NCBI RefSeq assembly: GCF_001458395.1
Contig: NZ_CYSR01000009.1
Location: 60,137 to 124,136 of the forward strand
Reading direction: 5' to 3'
Source of the DNA: Leisingera aquaemixtae
GTDB taxonomy: Bacteria > Pseudomonadota > Alphaproteobacteria > Rhodobacterales > Rhodobacteraceae
Length of the DNA: 64,000 nt
Shown: one piece after another, positions 25,711 through 34,144 of the stretch
Numbering within the stretch: position 1 is the first letter of the stretch
Layout of the letters: each line of letters starts with the position of its first letter
Translations under genes and position numbers: made by a program
Notes under the pieces: generated by a model
Told to the model about the DNA's origin: nothing
What the model saw: the letters and a program-made list of their open reading frames with translations, nothing else
The model's database searches: none

Positions 25711-27380
25711 ATCAGGCACACCTTGTCCGCCAGTTCCTCGATCAGCACCCGCTGGTTTTCGCTGTAGTCCACCGGCACATCAATCAGATGCACGCCGCCC
25801 GCGTCAAAGGCTTTTTCAAAGGTAGGCAGCAGATCTTCAGTGCGCTCGATCCGGTGGCCGGTGGCGCCGTAGCTGCCTGCGTACTGGACAAAATCGGGGT
25901 TGTTGAACTCCAGCCCCCAGTCTCCGAAGCCCGCGTGGGCCTGTTTCCAGCGGATCATGCCATAGGCGCTGTCGTTCAGCACCGTCACCACCAGGTTGAG
26001 GCCGAGACGGACCGCGGTTTCCATCTCCTGGCTGTTCATCATAAAGCCGCCGTCGCCGCAGATCGCCATCACCCGGCGGTCCGGGTTCAGCTTGGCCGCC
26101 ATCATCGCCGAAGGCAGCCCCGCGCCCATCGTGGCCAGCGCGTTGTCCAACAGCACGGTGTTGGGCTGATAGGCCTTGTAGTTGCGGGCGTACCACAGCT
26201 TGTAGATGCCATTGTCCAGCGCGATGATATCGCATTCGTCCATCACCTTGCGGGTGTCGGCAACCAGCCGCTGCGGGATCACCGGGAAGCGCGGATCATC
26301 GGCGCCTTCGGAGATATGTTCGTCGGTCTCCCGCTTGACGCGCTCGAAATAGCTGCGGTCGAAATCCAGCGGCCCGCCGAGGATCTTGCCCAGCCGGGTG
26401 ATCGATTGGGCCAGATCGCCAACCACCTCCAGCTGCGGGAAATAGACCCGGTCGACCTGCGCCGCCTTGTAGTTCACATGGATCACCTTGGTGCCGCCTT
26501 CCTCCATGAAAAAGGGCGGTTTTTCGACCACGTCGTGGCCGACGTTGATGATCAGGTCGGCGCGGTCGATGGCGCAGTGCAGATAGTCGCCATCCGACAG
26601 CGCCGCAGTGCCCAGGAACAGGTCCGAGCGTTCGTCGACCACACCTTTGCCCATCTGGGTGTTGAAGAAGGGGATCTGGATCAGGTCGGTGAAATCGCAC
26701 AGCGCCGAGCGGGCCTTGCGCCGGTTGGCCCCGGCCCCGACCAGCAGCAGCGGCATCTTGGCGGCCCGGATCATCTCTGCCGCCTCGTTCAGCACCGCGT
26801 CGCCCGCCACCGCGTAATGGCGCGGGTGCGGCTGCAGGACAGAGGCGTCGGTTTCCTCGGCGGCGATATCCTCCGGCAGTTCCAGCAGCACCGCGCCGGG
26901 GCGTTCCTCCTCGGCGGTGCGGAAGGCCTCGCGGATCAGGGCGGGGATGGTGTTGCCGTGGACGATCTGCTTGGACATCTTGCAGATCGGATCGAACAGG
27001 TTGACGATGTCGATGATCTGGAACCGGCCCTGTTTCGATTTCTTGATCGGCTTCTGCCCGGTGATCATGATCAGCGGCATCGCCCCCAGATGGGCATAGG
27101 CGGCGGCGGTGGCCAGGTTGGTGGCGCCGGGGCCAAGTGTCGCCATGCACACCCCCGTCTTGCCGGTCAGGCGGCCATAGGTCGCCGCCATGAAGCCCGC
27201 GCCCTGCTCGTGGCGGGTCAGCACCAGTTCGATGCTGGAGGTGCGCAGGGATTCCAGCAGGTCGAGGTTCTCCTCGCCGGGGACGGCAAAGATGTATTCG
27301 ACGCCTTCCCGCTCCAGCGCGGCAACAAGCAGATCGGAAGCTTTGGACGGAGCGGAAGCGGGGGGGTGAGAGTCGGGCAT
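25707..27380 (-). CDS. Thiamine-diphosphate enzyme, acetolactate synthase large-subunit-like
   Basis: ThDP-dependent enzyme of 557 aa, homologous to acetolactate synthase/2-oxo acid decarboxylases. The catalytic Glu is in VPGEENLDLLESL and the Mg-ThDP motif is GDGGFMMNSQEMETAVRLGLNLVVTVLNDSAYG. AGGAG precedes the ATG at 27380. No ilvN-type regulatory subunit is nearby. Instead it is coupled to an aldehyde dehydrogenase (4-nt overlap) and preceded by an FMN glutamate-synthase-like gene, so a catabolic decarboxylase or carboligase role is more likely than valine/isoleucine synthesis. Substrate unknown. Confidence 0.9.
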   Translation of the reverse strand: MPDSHPPASAPSKASDLLVAALEREGVEYIFAVPGEENLDLLESLRTSSIELVLTRHEQGAGFMAATYGRLTGKTGVCMATLGPGATNLATAAAYAHLGAMPLIMITGQKPIKKSKQGRFQIIDIVNLFDPICKMSKQIVHGNTIPALIREAFRTAEEERPGAVLLELPEDIAAEETDASVLQPHPRHYAVAGDAVLNEAAEMIRAAKMPLLLVGAGANRRKARSALCDFTDLIQIPFFNTQMGKGVVDERSDLFLGTAALSDGDYLHCAIDRADLIINVGHDVVEKPPFFMEEGGTKVIHVNYKAAQVDRVYFPQLEVVGDLAQSITRLGKILGGPLDFDRSYFERVKRETDEHISEGADDPRFPVIPQRLVADTRKVMDECDIIALDNGIYKLWYARNYKAYQPNTVLLDNALATMGAGLPSAMMAAKLNPDRRVMAICGDGGFMMNSQEMETAVRLGLNLVVTVLNDSAYGMIRWKQAHAGFGDWGLEFNNPDFVQYAGSYGATGHRIERTEDLLPTFEKAFDAGGVHLIDVPVDYSENQRVLIEELADKVCLI

Positions 27381-27414
27381 GGGGGCTCCTGTTGGGTTGA
27401 TGGCTTGGGGGGCC

Positions 27415-28932
27415 TTATTGTGCGGCGTGCTGCTGTTCCGGCGTCGGATACAGCTCATCCATCGAGACGGAACGGCCGGTATCCAGCACGATGCGCGCAT
27501 GGTAGCGTTTCAAGAGCCGCGGCTCTGCCACGCCGCAGCTGTGGGCGATGATGCCGACCTCCTTTTTCATGTTGCGGGCGTAATAGGCGACCCGCTCGGA
27601 CTTGCTGGCCGGGTCGAGGCCGAATTGCAGCCTGCGGTCGTGGGTGGTGATGCCGGTGGGGCAGGTGTTCTTGTTGCACTGCAGCGCCTGGATGCAGCCG
27701 AGCGCAAACATGAAGCCGCGGGCGGAGTTGACGAAATCGGCCCCGGCGCAGAACGCCCAGGCGACCTCTGACGGGTTGATCAGCTTGCCGCTGGCGCAGA
27801 CCTTGATCCGGTCGCGCAGGCCGTAGCGGATCAGGGTGTCGACGGCCAGCGGCAGGCTTTCGCGCAGCGGCATCCCCATGTTGTCGATCAGGCTCATCGG
27901 GTCGGCGCCGGTGCCGCCGTCGGCGCTGTCGATGGTGATGAAATCCGGGGCGCTTTCGATGCCGCGGGAGAGGACCTCCTGGCACATGCCCTCGATAAAG
28001 CCATAGGCGCCCAGCACCGCCTTGAACCCCACCGGCTTGCCGGTCACCTCACGGACATAGGCGATCATGTCCAAAAGATCGCCGACGCAGTCGATTTCCG
28101 GGTGGCGGTTGGGGCTGATTGCGTCCTCGCCCGGGGTGAGGCCGCGGATTTCGGCGATTTCCTGGGTCACCTTGGCGCCGGGCAGGATGCCGCCCTTGCC
28201 GGGTTTGGCGCCCTGGCTGAGCTTCAGTTCGAACATGCGGACGGTGTCATGCGCCGCCACTGCGCGCAGCTTGTCCTCGTCAAAGCCGCCTTCGGGCTTG
28301 CGGACGCCGAATTTGCCGGTGCCGATCTGGAACACGAGGTCGCAGCCGCCCTCCAGATGGTAGGGCGACAGGCCGCCCTCGCCGGTGTTGAGCCAGATGC
28401 CGGCCTTTTTGGCGCCATGCGACAGCGCCCGCACCGCGGGCACCGAAATCGCGCCATAGCTCATGCCGGAGATATTGAAGATCGAGCTGGTGGTGTAGGG
28501 GTGGCGGGCATGGGGGCCGATGGTGATTTCGGCCGGGGGCGAGGCCTCATGCGACAGCGACGGGAACGGGCAGTTGGCGAAATAGACGGTGGCGGGCCGC
28601 CGCAGATCGCGGGTGGAGCCGAAGGCGACGGTGGAATCCACATTCTTGGCGGCACGGTAGACCCAGGAGCGTTCGGCGCGGTTGAACGGCATCTCCTCGC
28701 GGTCGAGGGCAAAGAAATACTGCCGGAAGAATTCGCCCAGATGCTCAAACAGATAGCGGAAGCGGGCAATCACCGGATAGTTGCGCCGCAGGGTGCTGTC
28801 GGTCTGGGTCTTGTCGCGGACATAGAGAACGATCAGCCACAACAGGCCCGCCCCGATGGCGAAGATGAAAGCGTAGGACAGGAATTCAAGCAGCGCCAGG
28901 ACGGTGCTGGATATCTGGGACATGTTTTCCAT
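27415..28932 (-). CDS. Membrane-anchored FMN-binding glutamate synthase-like protein
   Basis: Protein of 505 aa. An N-terminal membrane segment (VLALLEFLSYAFIFAIGAGLLWLIVLYV) precedes a GltB-type FMN/TIM-barrel domain: FNISGMSYGAISVPAVRALSHGAKKAGIWLNTGEGGLSPYH, KPGKGGILPGAKV, TIDSADGGTGADPMSLIDNMG and KVCASGKLINPSEVAWAFCAGADFVNSARGFMFALGCIQALQCNKNTCPTGITT. The late Cys cluster matches the 3Fe-4S ligands of glutamate synthases. It lacks the amidotransferase domain, so ammonia or another amine is presumably handled directly. It is first of three co-oriented genes with the ThDP enzyme and ALDH. True reaction unknown. Confidence 0.9.
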   Translation of the reverse strand: MENMSQISSTVLALLEFLSYAFIFAIGAGLLWLIVLYVRDKTQTDSTLRRNYPVIARFRYLFEHLGEFFRQYFFALDREEMPFNRAERSWVYRAAKNVDSTVAFGSTRDLRRPATVYFANCPFPSLSHEASPPAEITIGPHARHPYTTSSIFNISGMSYGAISVPAVRALSHGAKKAGIWLNTGEGGLSPYHLEGGCDLVFQIGTGKFGVRKPEGGFDEDKLRAVAAHDTVRMFELKLSQGAKPGKGGILPGAKVTQEIAEIRGLTPGEDAISPNRHPEIDCVGDLLDMIAYVREVTGKPVGFKAVLGAYGFIEGMCQEVLSRGIESAPDFITIDSADGGTGADPMSLIDNMGMPLRESLPLAVDTLIRYGLRDRIKVCASGKLINPSEVAWAFCAGADFVNSARGFMFALGCIQALQCNKNTCPTGITTHDRRLQFGLDPASKSERVAYYARNMKKEVGIIAHSCGVAEPRLLKRYHARIVLDTGRSVSMDELYPTPEQQHAAQ

Positions 28933-29211
28933 CGCTCCTTCAGGGGCTTGTGGCGCGGCTGGGTCCGCACGCCTGGCTTATGCCGTTACAGAATGCGCAT
29001 TGGCCGCAGATATTGCATTCACGGGCCGATCACTTCCTCAGGAGCCGCGCCGGCGGCGGGGGAAGGGCAGGCTGCCCGCGGGGCCGGAGTCCCCACAGGA
29101 TAACGGCTGGCAGGCCTGTTTGGTTCCCCCGCAGCGCGGGCCTGGATACTGATCGCGATAGTGCGCCAGCCGGGCAAAAGATGTCCAGCCTGCGGGCAGG
29201 CCGCAGGCAAG

Positions 29212-30117
29212 TCACGGGGAGGCGGCGGGTGCGGGCGTGCAGGCGGCGCGGACGTCCTCGACGAACAGCTCCACCGCGCGGCTGCGGATCTGGCTGCGCC
29301 GGGTGGCGAGCGAAAACGCGGAGTGCCAGCGCAGCTGCGGGTGTGACAGCTCGCGCAGGCGGCCCGCGCGCACCCGGCTTTCGGCATAATGCAGCGGCAG
29401 CGGGCCGAGGTACTGGCCGGTTTCGATCAGCATCGCCATCGCCTCCATGTTGGCAACGACCGCCTGCGGGTCGGGGTTGCCGAGATCGGGGGAGACCAGC
29501 ATGTCATAGGAGCGCTGGCAGAGCGGGTGCTGCGCAACCGCCTGCGGGCTGACCTGCTGCGGCGGCAGGGGGAACAGCGGGTGGCCCCGGCCGCAGTAAA
29601 GCCGGTGCTCCTCGCGGCACAGCGGCTCATACGCCAGGCCGGCGCTTTGGGTGCGGAACGGCGCGATGGCGGCGTGCAGCGCGCCGGTGGTCAGCTGCCG
29701 GGTCAGCTCCGCCGGGGAGGCGACGGTGATTTCCAGCCGCACCTCGTTCGGGCGGGACAGGAACGCCTGCAGCGCCTGCACCAGGTTGAGGCCGGGCAGG
29801 CTGCTGACCGCATCCGCCACGCCGATGCGCAGGCTGCCGGTGACGGCATCGCGCAGCTCCAGCAGCTCGGCGTCGAAATCGCGGGCGCTGCGCAGGATGC
29901 TGCGGGCCTTGCGGCAGGCGGCCTCGCCCCGTTCGGTCAGGCGGAAGCCGCCGCGGCCGCGCTCGCACAGCCGGTAGCCAAGCGCGGTTTCCAGATCGCG
30001 GATGCGCAGGCTGATGGCCGGCTGGGTGATCCCCAGCGCGTATTGCGCCTCGGAAAACCCGCCGCATTCGGCGACGGTGACAAAGGTTTCCAGCAGCGTG
30101 CTGCGCAGCAGTTTCAT
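29212..30117 (-). CDS. LysR-family transcriptional regulator, divergent from the agmatinase-like gene
   Basis: LysR regulator of 301 aa: HTH (LRSTLLETFVTVAECGGFSEAQYALGITQPAISLRIRDLETALGYRLCERGRGGFRLTERGEAAC) and effector domain (GSLRIGVADAVSSLPGLNLVQALQAFLSRPNEVRLEI). It is transcribed away from the ureohydrolase gene at 30247, and the 129-base gap holds a textbook LysR-type inverted repeat. It likely controls that gene and itself. The 279 bases between its stop and the next minus-strand start (28932) show no gene or strong signal. Confidence 0.93.
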   Translation of the reverse strand: MKLLRSTLLETFVTVAECGGFSEAQYALGITQPAISLRIRDLETALGYRLCERGRGGFRLTERGEAACRKARSILRSARDFDAELLELRDAVTGSLRIGVADAVSSLPGLNLVQALQAFLSRPNEVRLEITVASPAELTRQLTTGALHAAIAPFRTQSAGLAYEPLCREEHRLYCGRGHPLFPLPPQQVSPQAVAQHPLCQRSYDMLVSPDLGNPDPQAVVANMEAMAMLIETGQYLGPLPLHYAESRVRAGRLRELSHPQLRWHSAFSLATRRSQIRSRAVELFVEDVRAACTPAPAASP

Positions 30118-30148
30118 GGCGCTGGCCCTCCCCGGCGGCCGGTCTGGA

Positions 30149-30173
30149 CTTACATGAGTTCACCTTATGTAAG
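30149..30173. promoter_or_regulatory. LysR-type operator between lysR and agmatinase-like gene
   Basis: Perfect inverted repeat CTTACAT-N11-ATGTAAG (30149-30155 and 30167-30173). A 7-bp dyad around an 11-base spacer is a classic LysR-regulator recognition site, and it lies in the divergent promoter region. Confidence 0.75.
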
Positions 30174-30246
30174 GATAAGCAACATGATATTTTTTCATGC
30201 AATGACCCGTGCTGAGGTGCTGTGAAACCTGATGACGGAGATGCCC

Positions 30247-31212
30247 ATGCCTGGACACAGTTACGAAACCGGCCGCCTGAACCTGCCCTTTGTCGGCATC
30301 GCCACCTTTGGCAAGGCGCCCTATGTGCAGGATTGGGACGCGATTGATGCCGATGTTGCCATCCTCGGCGCGCCCTTTGACTCCGGCTGCCAGTACCGCC
30401 CCGGCGCGCGGTTCGGGCCGCGGGCGGTGCGCGAGGCCTCGACGCTGTTCAGCTTCGGCCATGCCGGCGCCTATGACCACGAGGATGACGCCACCTATCT
30501 GGGCGAAGACGTGCGCATCGCTGACTTGGGCGATGCCGACATCATCCACACCAAGACGGAGGAAAGCCACGCCGGTATCGAATACGGGGTGACGAAGATC
30601 CTGGAGGCCGGCGCGCTGCCGGTGGTCATCGGCGGCGACCATTCTGTCAACATTCCCTGCATCAATGCCTTTGCACAGGATTGCGCCCGGAACGGCCCCC
30701 TGCATGTGGTCCAGATCGACGCGCATCTGGACTTTGTCGATACGCGCAAGGGCGTCACCATCGGCCACGGCAACCCGATGCGCCGCGCGATCGAAAAGGA
30801 TTACGTCTGCGGCATGACGCAGCTGGGGATCCGCAATGTTTCCTCCACCGCGCGCGAAGGGTATGAGGACGCCCGCGCGCGCGGGTCCGACATTCTGTCG
30901 GTGCGCCAGGTGCGCAAGCTGGGGGCTGACGCGGTGCTGGAGCGTATCCCGGAAGGCGCGCGCTATTACGTGACCATCGACATTGATGCCTTCTGCCCGT
31001 CGATTGCGCCCGGCACCGGCACCCCCAGCCACGGCGGGTTTCTGTATTACGACGTGCTGGAACTGCTGCAGGGCCTCAGCAAGCGCGGCGATGTGGCGGG
31101 CATCGACCTGGTGGAGGTCGCCCCCGCCTATGATCCCACCGAAAGCACCCAGATCCTGGCCGCGCAGCTTTTGCTGAACTTCATCGGCTTCATCTTCCAC
31201 AACAGGCGGTAG
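30247..31212 (+). CDS. speB: Agmatinase/ureohydrolase family protein
   Basis: Manganese-dependent ureohydrolase of 321 aa. Metal-binding motifs are in order: GGDHS, QIDAHLDF and TIDIDAFCPSIAPGTGTPSHGG. Three in-frame ATGs are close together (30232, 30241, 30247); only 30247 has a properly spaced ribosome site (GGAG six bases before). It would hydrolyse agmatine to putrescine and urea, or a related guanidino acid such as 4-guanidinobutyrate. The family assignment is firm and the substrate is not, so the symbol is provisional. The divergent LysR gene and operator suggest substrate-inducible catabolism. Confidence 0.9.
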   Translation: MPGHSYETGRLNLPFVGIATFGKAPYVQDWDAIDADVAILGAPFDSGCQYRPGARFGPRAVREASTLFSFGHAGAYDHEDDATYLGEDVRIADLGDADIIHTKTEESHAGIEYGVTKILEAGALPVVIGGDHSVNIPCINAFAQDCARNGPLHVVQIDAHLDFVDTRKGVTIGHGNPMRRAIEKDYVCGMTQLGIRNVSSTAREGYEDARARGSDILSVRQVRKLGADAVLERIPEGARYYVTIDIDAFCPSIAPGTGTPSHGGFLYYDVLELLQGLSKRGDVAGIDLVEVAPAYDPTESTQILAAQLLLNFIGFIFHNRR

Positions 31213-31262
31213 GCGCTCCCCCGGCAGACCCTTGCGCAGCCTAAGCGGCGTGTCGTGCGGGG

Positions 31263-33305
31263 TCACAGGTCCAGTTCAATCGTATCTGTTGCCGGGACCG
31301 CGCAGCAGATCAGGGCATCGCCGTCCTGGGGTGCGGCGGCGGGCGGGGTGCGGTAGGCAACCTTGCCTGCCGCCAGCCGGGTGGCGCAACTGCCGCAAGT
31401 GCCCGCGCGGCAGCTGAACTCCGGCGTCAGCCCGTGGCGTTCGGCCAGCTCCAGCAGGGTGCCGTCCGCCGGGGTCCAGGGCTGCTCAAACCCGGATTTC
31501 GTGAAGCGGACGATGGCGGAGTCCGCTTCTGGAACAGTGTCCCCGAGGGCCGGGGCGCGTGTCAGCGCGGAGGGGCCGAAGGCCTCGGCATGGATGTCTG
31601 CGTCCTTGACGCCAAGGCTGAGCAGACCGTCATAGGCCGTCTGCATGAACCCGCCCGGGCCACAGAGGTAAACATCGGCGTCCGTCTGCGGCAGCACCTG
31701 CTGCAGGATTTCGGCGCTGAGCCGTCCGGCATGATCGAAATCGCGGCCTGCCGCCTCCTGCGCAGCGGGCGCGCTGATCAGCGAGATATAGCGGATCCGG
31801 CCGCCGGAGGCCTGCTCCAGACTACGGAACTCGCGGGCAAAGGCGCGGTCCTGAGTGGTGCGGGCGGCGTGCAAGATCGTCAGCGGGCGCAGATGCCGGG
31901 TGCGGACCCCCTCGCGCAGCGCGTGGCGCGCCATGGCGATCATCGGGGTGACGCCGACGCCGCCGGCGATCAGAACCGCCGGGCGGTCCGCTGTGGTGTC
32001 CAGGAAGAACCCGCCGCGCGGCGCCTTGGCCTCGATCACCGCGCCGGTTTGCAGATGGGCGTGCAGGTGGCGGGACATAGTTCCGGCCTCCTCGCGCTTG
32101 ACCGAGATGCGGTACTGGCCCTCGCCGGGGGCGGAGGACACTGTGTAGGTTCGCACCAGCGGCGCCTTTGCGCCGGGCGGCGTGAGACGGATGGTCAGGA
32201 ACTGCCCGGCCTTAAACGGCAGCAGCGGGCCGCCGTCCTCCGGCTCCAGATAGAAGGAGCGGATCACGGTGCTTTCCATCTCTGTCCTTGCCACCCGGTA
32301 GCGGCGCCAGGTGCTGCGCTGCTGGTCCAGCCTGGAGCGTGCCTCTGCCTCTGCCCACGTGTCCGTCATCAGCGTGTTGGGCGAAAACGCACCGCGCTCG
32401 GCGCGCAGGGGCAGAATGCCGTCCAGCCAGATGCCTTTATGCAGGGTGAACCGCCAGCCGCGCTCGGCGCCTTGGAAGGCGGTGACCTCGGGATGCGTTT
32501 CCTCCAGCAGCTCGACGGTGCCGGTGAGCAGCAGCAGGCTGCCGGTGGTGAAGTCCGGGAACACCAGGCCCGCACGCGGGTTCAGCAGGAAATTTCCCAG
32601 CGTGTTGAAGTGGTTGTTGCCGGGGAAATCGGGGATCGTCAGGCGGTTCCCGTCGATGCGGACAAAGCCGGGCCGCCCGCCGCGGTGCGAGACATCGACG
32701 CCTTCGCGCTCCGGGCGGCTGGCGGCGGGGACGTGGCTGGCGGCAAAGAACATGTCGGCCCCGGCGATCAGCGCGGCGTGGCTGCCGCTGAGGCCGGTGA
32801 AGGGCTGCGGCTGCGCGGGGGCGTGCTGTTCAGCCGGTTGCAGGCCGCGCAGCTGGATATACTGCGGGCAATTGCCGAAGGACTGGTCGACCCGCAGGGT
32901 AAAGCCATCGGGACCGGCCGCCGACACCCGCCCGTTGACCCGGTTGCGGCGGCGGCTGTGCAGTTCGATCCCAAGCAATCCAACTGCGGCACCTTCGCGG
33001 ATCGCCGCCTGCACCGGATCGCGGGGATCCGGCGCCAGCGCGATATCCAGGTGCTGGGGATCCGGGGAGGCGGCGAATCCGGGCGGGCCGCTCAGCAGGC
33101 TGGCCCAGGGCCAGCCGTCGCTGTCCACGGCACCCGCCGCCAGAAACGGCAGCTGGGCATAGAACAACCGGTGCTGATCCGGCATGAAGCTGCGGATCAC
33201 CCGGCGGCCGAAGGTCTCCATCACCTCGCGCTTGCCGGCGCGGCGCTGCATTTCCTGTTCGCCTTCGTGGAAGGGGGAGGGAGTGTTTGCGTCAAAGGGA
33301 GTCAT
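31263..33305 (-). CDS. PNPOx-like / ferredoxin reductase / 2Fe-2S ferredoxin fusion oxidoreductase
   Basis: A 680-residue three-module protein. Residues about 35-320 form a pyridoxamine-phosphate-oxidase-like FMN domain (MPDQHRLFYAQLPFLAAGAVDSDGWPWASLLSG; NNHFNTLGNFLLNPRAGLVFPDF). Residues about 340-580 are an FNR module with FAD motif RTYTVSS and NAD motif GGVGVTPM. The last about 85 residues are a plant-type ferredoxin with CRAGTCGSC and a later Cys. It should shuttle electrons from NAD(P)H through FAD and iron-sulfur to the split-barrel flavin. AGGAGG precedes the ATG. It follows a GST gene on the same strand; a detoxification role is possible but unproven. Confidence 0.9.
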   Translation of the reverse strand: MTPFDANTPSPFHEGEQEMQRRAGKREVMETFGRRVIRSFMPDQHRLFYAQLPFLAAGAVDSDGWPWASLLSGPPGFAASPDPQHLDIALAPDPRDPVQAAIREGAAVGLLGIELHSRRRNRVNGRVSAAGPDGFTLRVDQSFGNCPQYIQLRGLQPAEQHAPAQPQPFTGLSGSHAALIAGADMFFAASHVPAASRPEREGVDVSHRGGRPGFVRIDGNRLTIPDFPGNNHFNTLGNFLLNPRAGLVFPDFTTGSLLLLTGTVELLEETHPEVTAFQGAERGWRFTLHKGIWLDGILPLRAERGAFSPNTLMTDTWAEAEARSRLDQQRSTWRRYRVARTEMESTVIRSFYLEPEDGGPLLPFKAGQFLTIRLTPPGAKAPLVRTYTVSSAPGEGQYRISVKREEAGTMSRHLHAHLQTGAVIEAKAPRGGFFLDTTADRPAVLIAGGVGVTPMIAMARHALREGVRTRHLRPLTILHAARTTQDRAFAREFRSLEQASGGRIRYISLISAPAAQEAAGRDFDHAGRLSAEILQQVLPQTDADVYLCGPGGFMQTAYDGLLSLGVKDADIHAEAFGPSALTRAPALGDTVPEADSAIVRFTKSGFEQPWTPADGTLLELAERHGLTPEFSCRAGTCGSCATRLAAGKVAYRTPPAAAPQDGDALICCAVPATDTIELDL

Positions 33306-33336
33306 GGAAACCTCCTGCTGGCTGAGAGGGGTGCGC

Positions 33337-33358
33337 GGCGGCCTTCGATCAGGCCGCC
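33337..33358 (-). terminator. Hairpin between gst and the fusion oxidoreductase gene
   Basis: 8-bp stem GGCGGCCT / AGGCCGCC with a 6-nt loop in the 75-base gap between the two minus-strand genes. It may attenuate read-through from gst. No T-tract. Confidence 0.5.
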
Positions 33359-33380
33359 ACGCGCTAAGGTTAGGGCGGGA

Positions 33381-34001
33381 TCAGGCCGCCAGGCCGGCCT
33401 TGGTGACGGGCATCGGCTTGAAGCCTTTCAGCCCTTCGATATTGGCCAGCAGGGCGCGCACGTTGGGGTAGGGGGCCAGCGAGATGCCGCCTTCGGGCGC
33501 GTGGGCGACGTAGGAGTAAACCGCCGCGTCGGCGATTGTGGGGGCGTCGCCGACCAGGAAGGAGCGGCCCTCCATATGGGCGTCGATCTTGCCCAGCACG
33601 CGGGCGGCCACAGTGGCGCAGAAGTCTGCATCGAGCGGCGCATTGAAGACGGTGATCAGCCGTGCCGCCGCCGGGCCGAAGGCGATCTCGCCCGCGGCCA
33701 GGGTCAGGAACTTCTGCACCTCGGCCTCCTGCACTGGGTCAGAAGGCAGCCAGGACGGGGCGTATTTGCGGGCGAGGTAGACCAGGATGGCGTTGGAGTC
33801 GCTGATGACGGTTTCGCCGTCCTCGATCACCGGCACCTGGCCTGCGGGGTTCAGCGCCAGGAACGGCGGCTGCTTGTGCTCGCCCGCGGCAAGGTCGACG
33901 GTGACCACCTCATGGGCGATCCCGGCGAGGCTGGCGAACAGCTCCACCCGGTGGGAATGGCCGGACAGGGGGAAGCCGTGAATGCGGAGGGTCTGGGGCA
34001 T
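33381..34001 (-). CDS. Glutathione S-transferase family protein
   Basis: Cytosolic GST of 206 aa from the preferred ATG at 34001, which has AAGGA eight bases upstream; an in-frame ATG at 34025 lacks a ribosome site. The N-terminal thioredoxin-fold domain shows GFPLSGHSHRVELFASLAG with Ser in the activating position, LNPAGQVPVIEDG (cis-Pro) and SDSNAILVYLARKY for the gamma-glutamyl contact. The all-helical C-terminal domain follows. It is divergent from a LysR gene and upstream of the fusion oxidoreductase. Conjugation or dehalogenation of an electrophile is plausible; the specific substrate is unknown. Confidence 0.92.
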   Translation of the reverse strand: MPQTLRIHGFPLSGHSHRVELFASLAGIAHEVVTVDLAAGEHKQPPFLALNPAGQVPVIEDGETVISDSNAILVYLARKYAPSWLPSDPVQEAEVQKFLTLAAGEIAFGPAAARLITVFNAPLDADFCATVAARVLGKIDAHMEGRSFLVGDAPTIADAAVYSYVAHAPEGGISLAPYPNVRALLANIEGLKGFKPMPVTKAGLAA

Positions 34002-34077
34002 GTCTGGGGTCCTTTTGCTTGGCATGTGCCGTGGGGTTGTGAAGACACCCGGAAGATACGCCGCTTGGGCATTGGCG

Positions 34078-34105
34078 ATAATATTCCTTGTTGTGGAATG
34101 ATTAT
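34078..34105. promoter_or_regulatory. LysR-type operator between gst and lysR
   Basis: Dyad ATTCC-N7-GGAAT (34083-34099) is extended by ATAAT on the left and ATTAT on the right with one extra base, giving about 10 matching bases per arm and the T-N11-A core of LysR sites. It lies in the 143-base divergent gap. Confidence 0.65.
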
Positions 34106-34144
34106 GTACATTGCATTCATAAACCGGCGATGGGAGCCCCCGCG

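Noticed and set aside
25707..27500. Calling the ThDP enzyme biosynthetic IlvB
   Set aside because: No small regulatory subunit is nearby and it is coupled to an ALDH, so the biosynthetic name is not supported.
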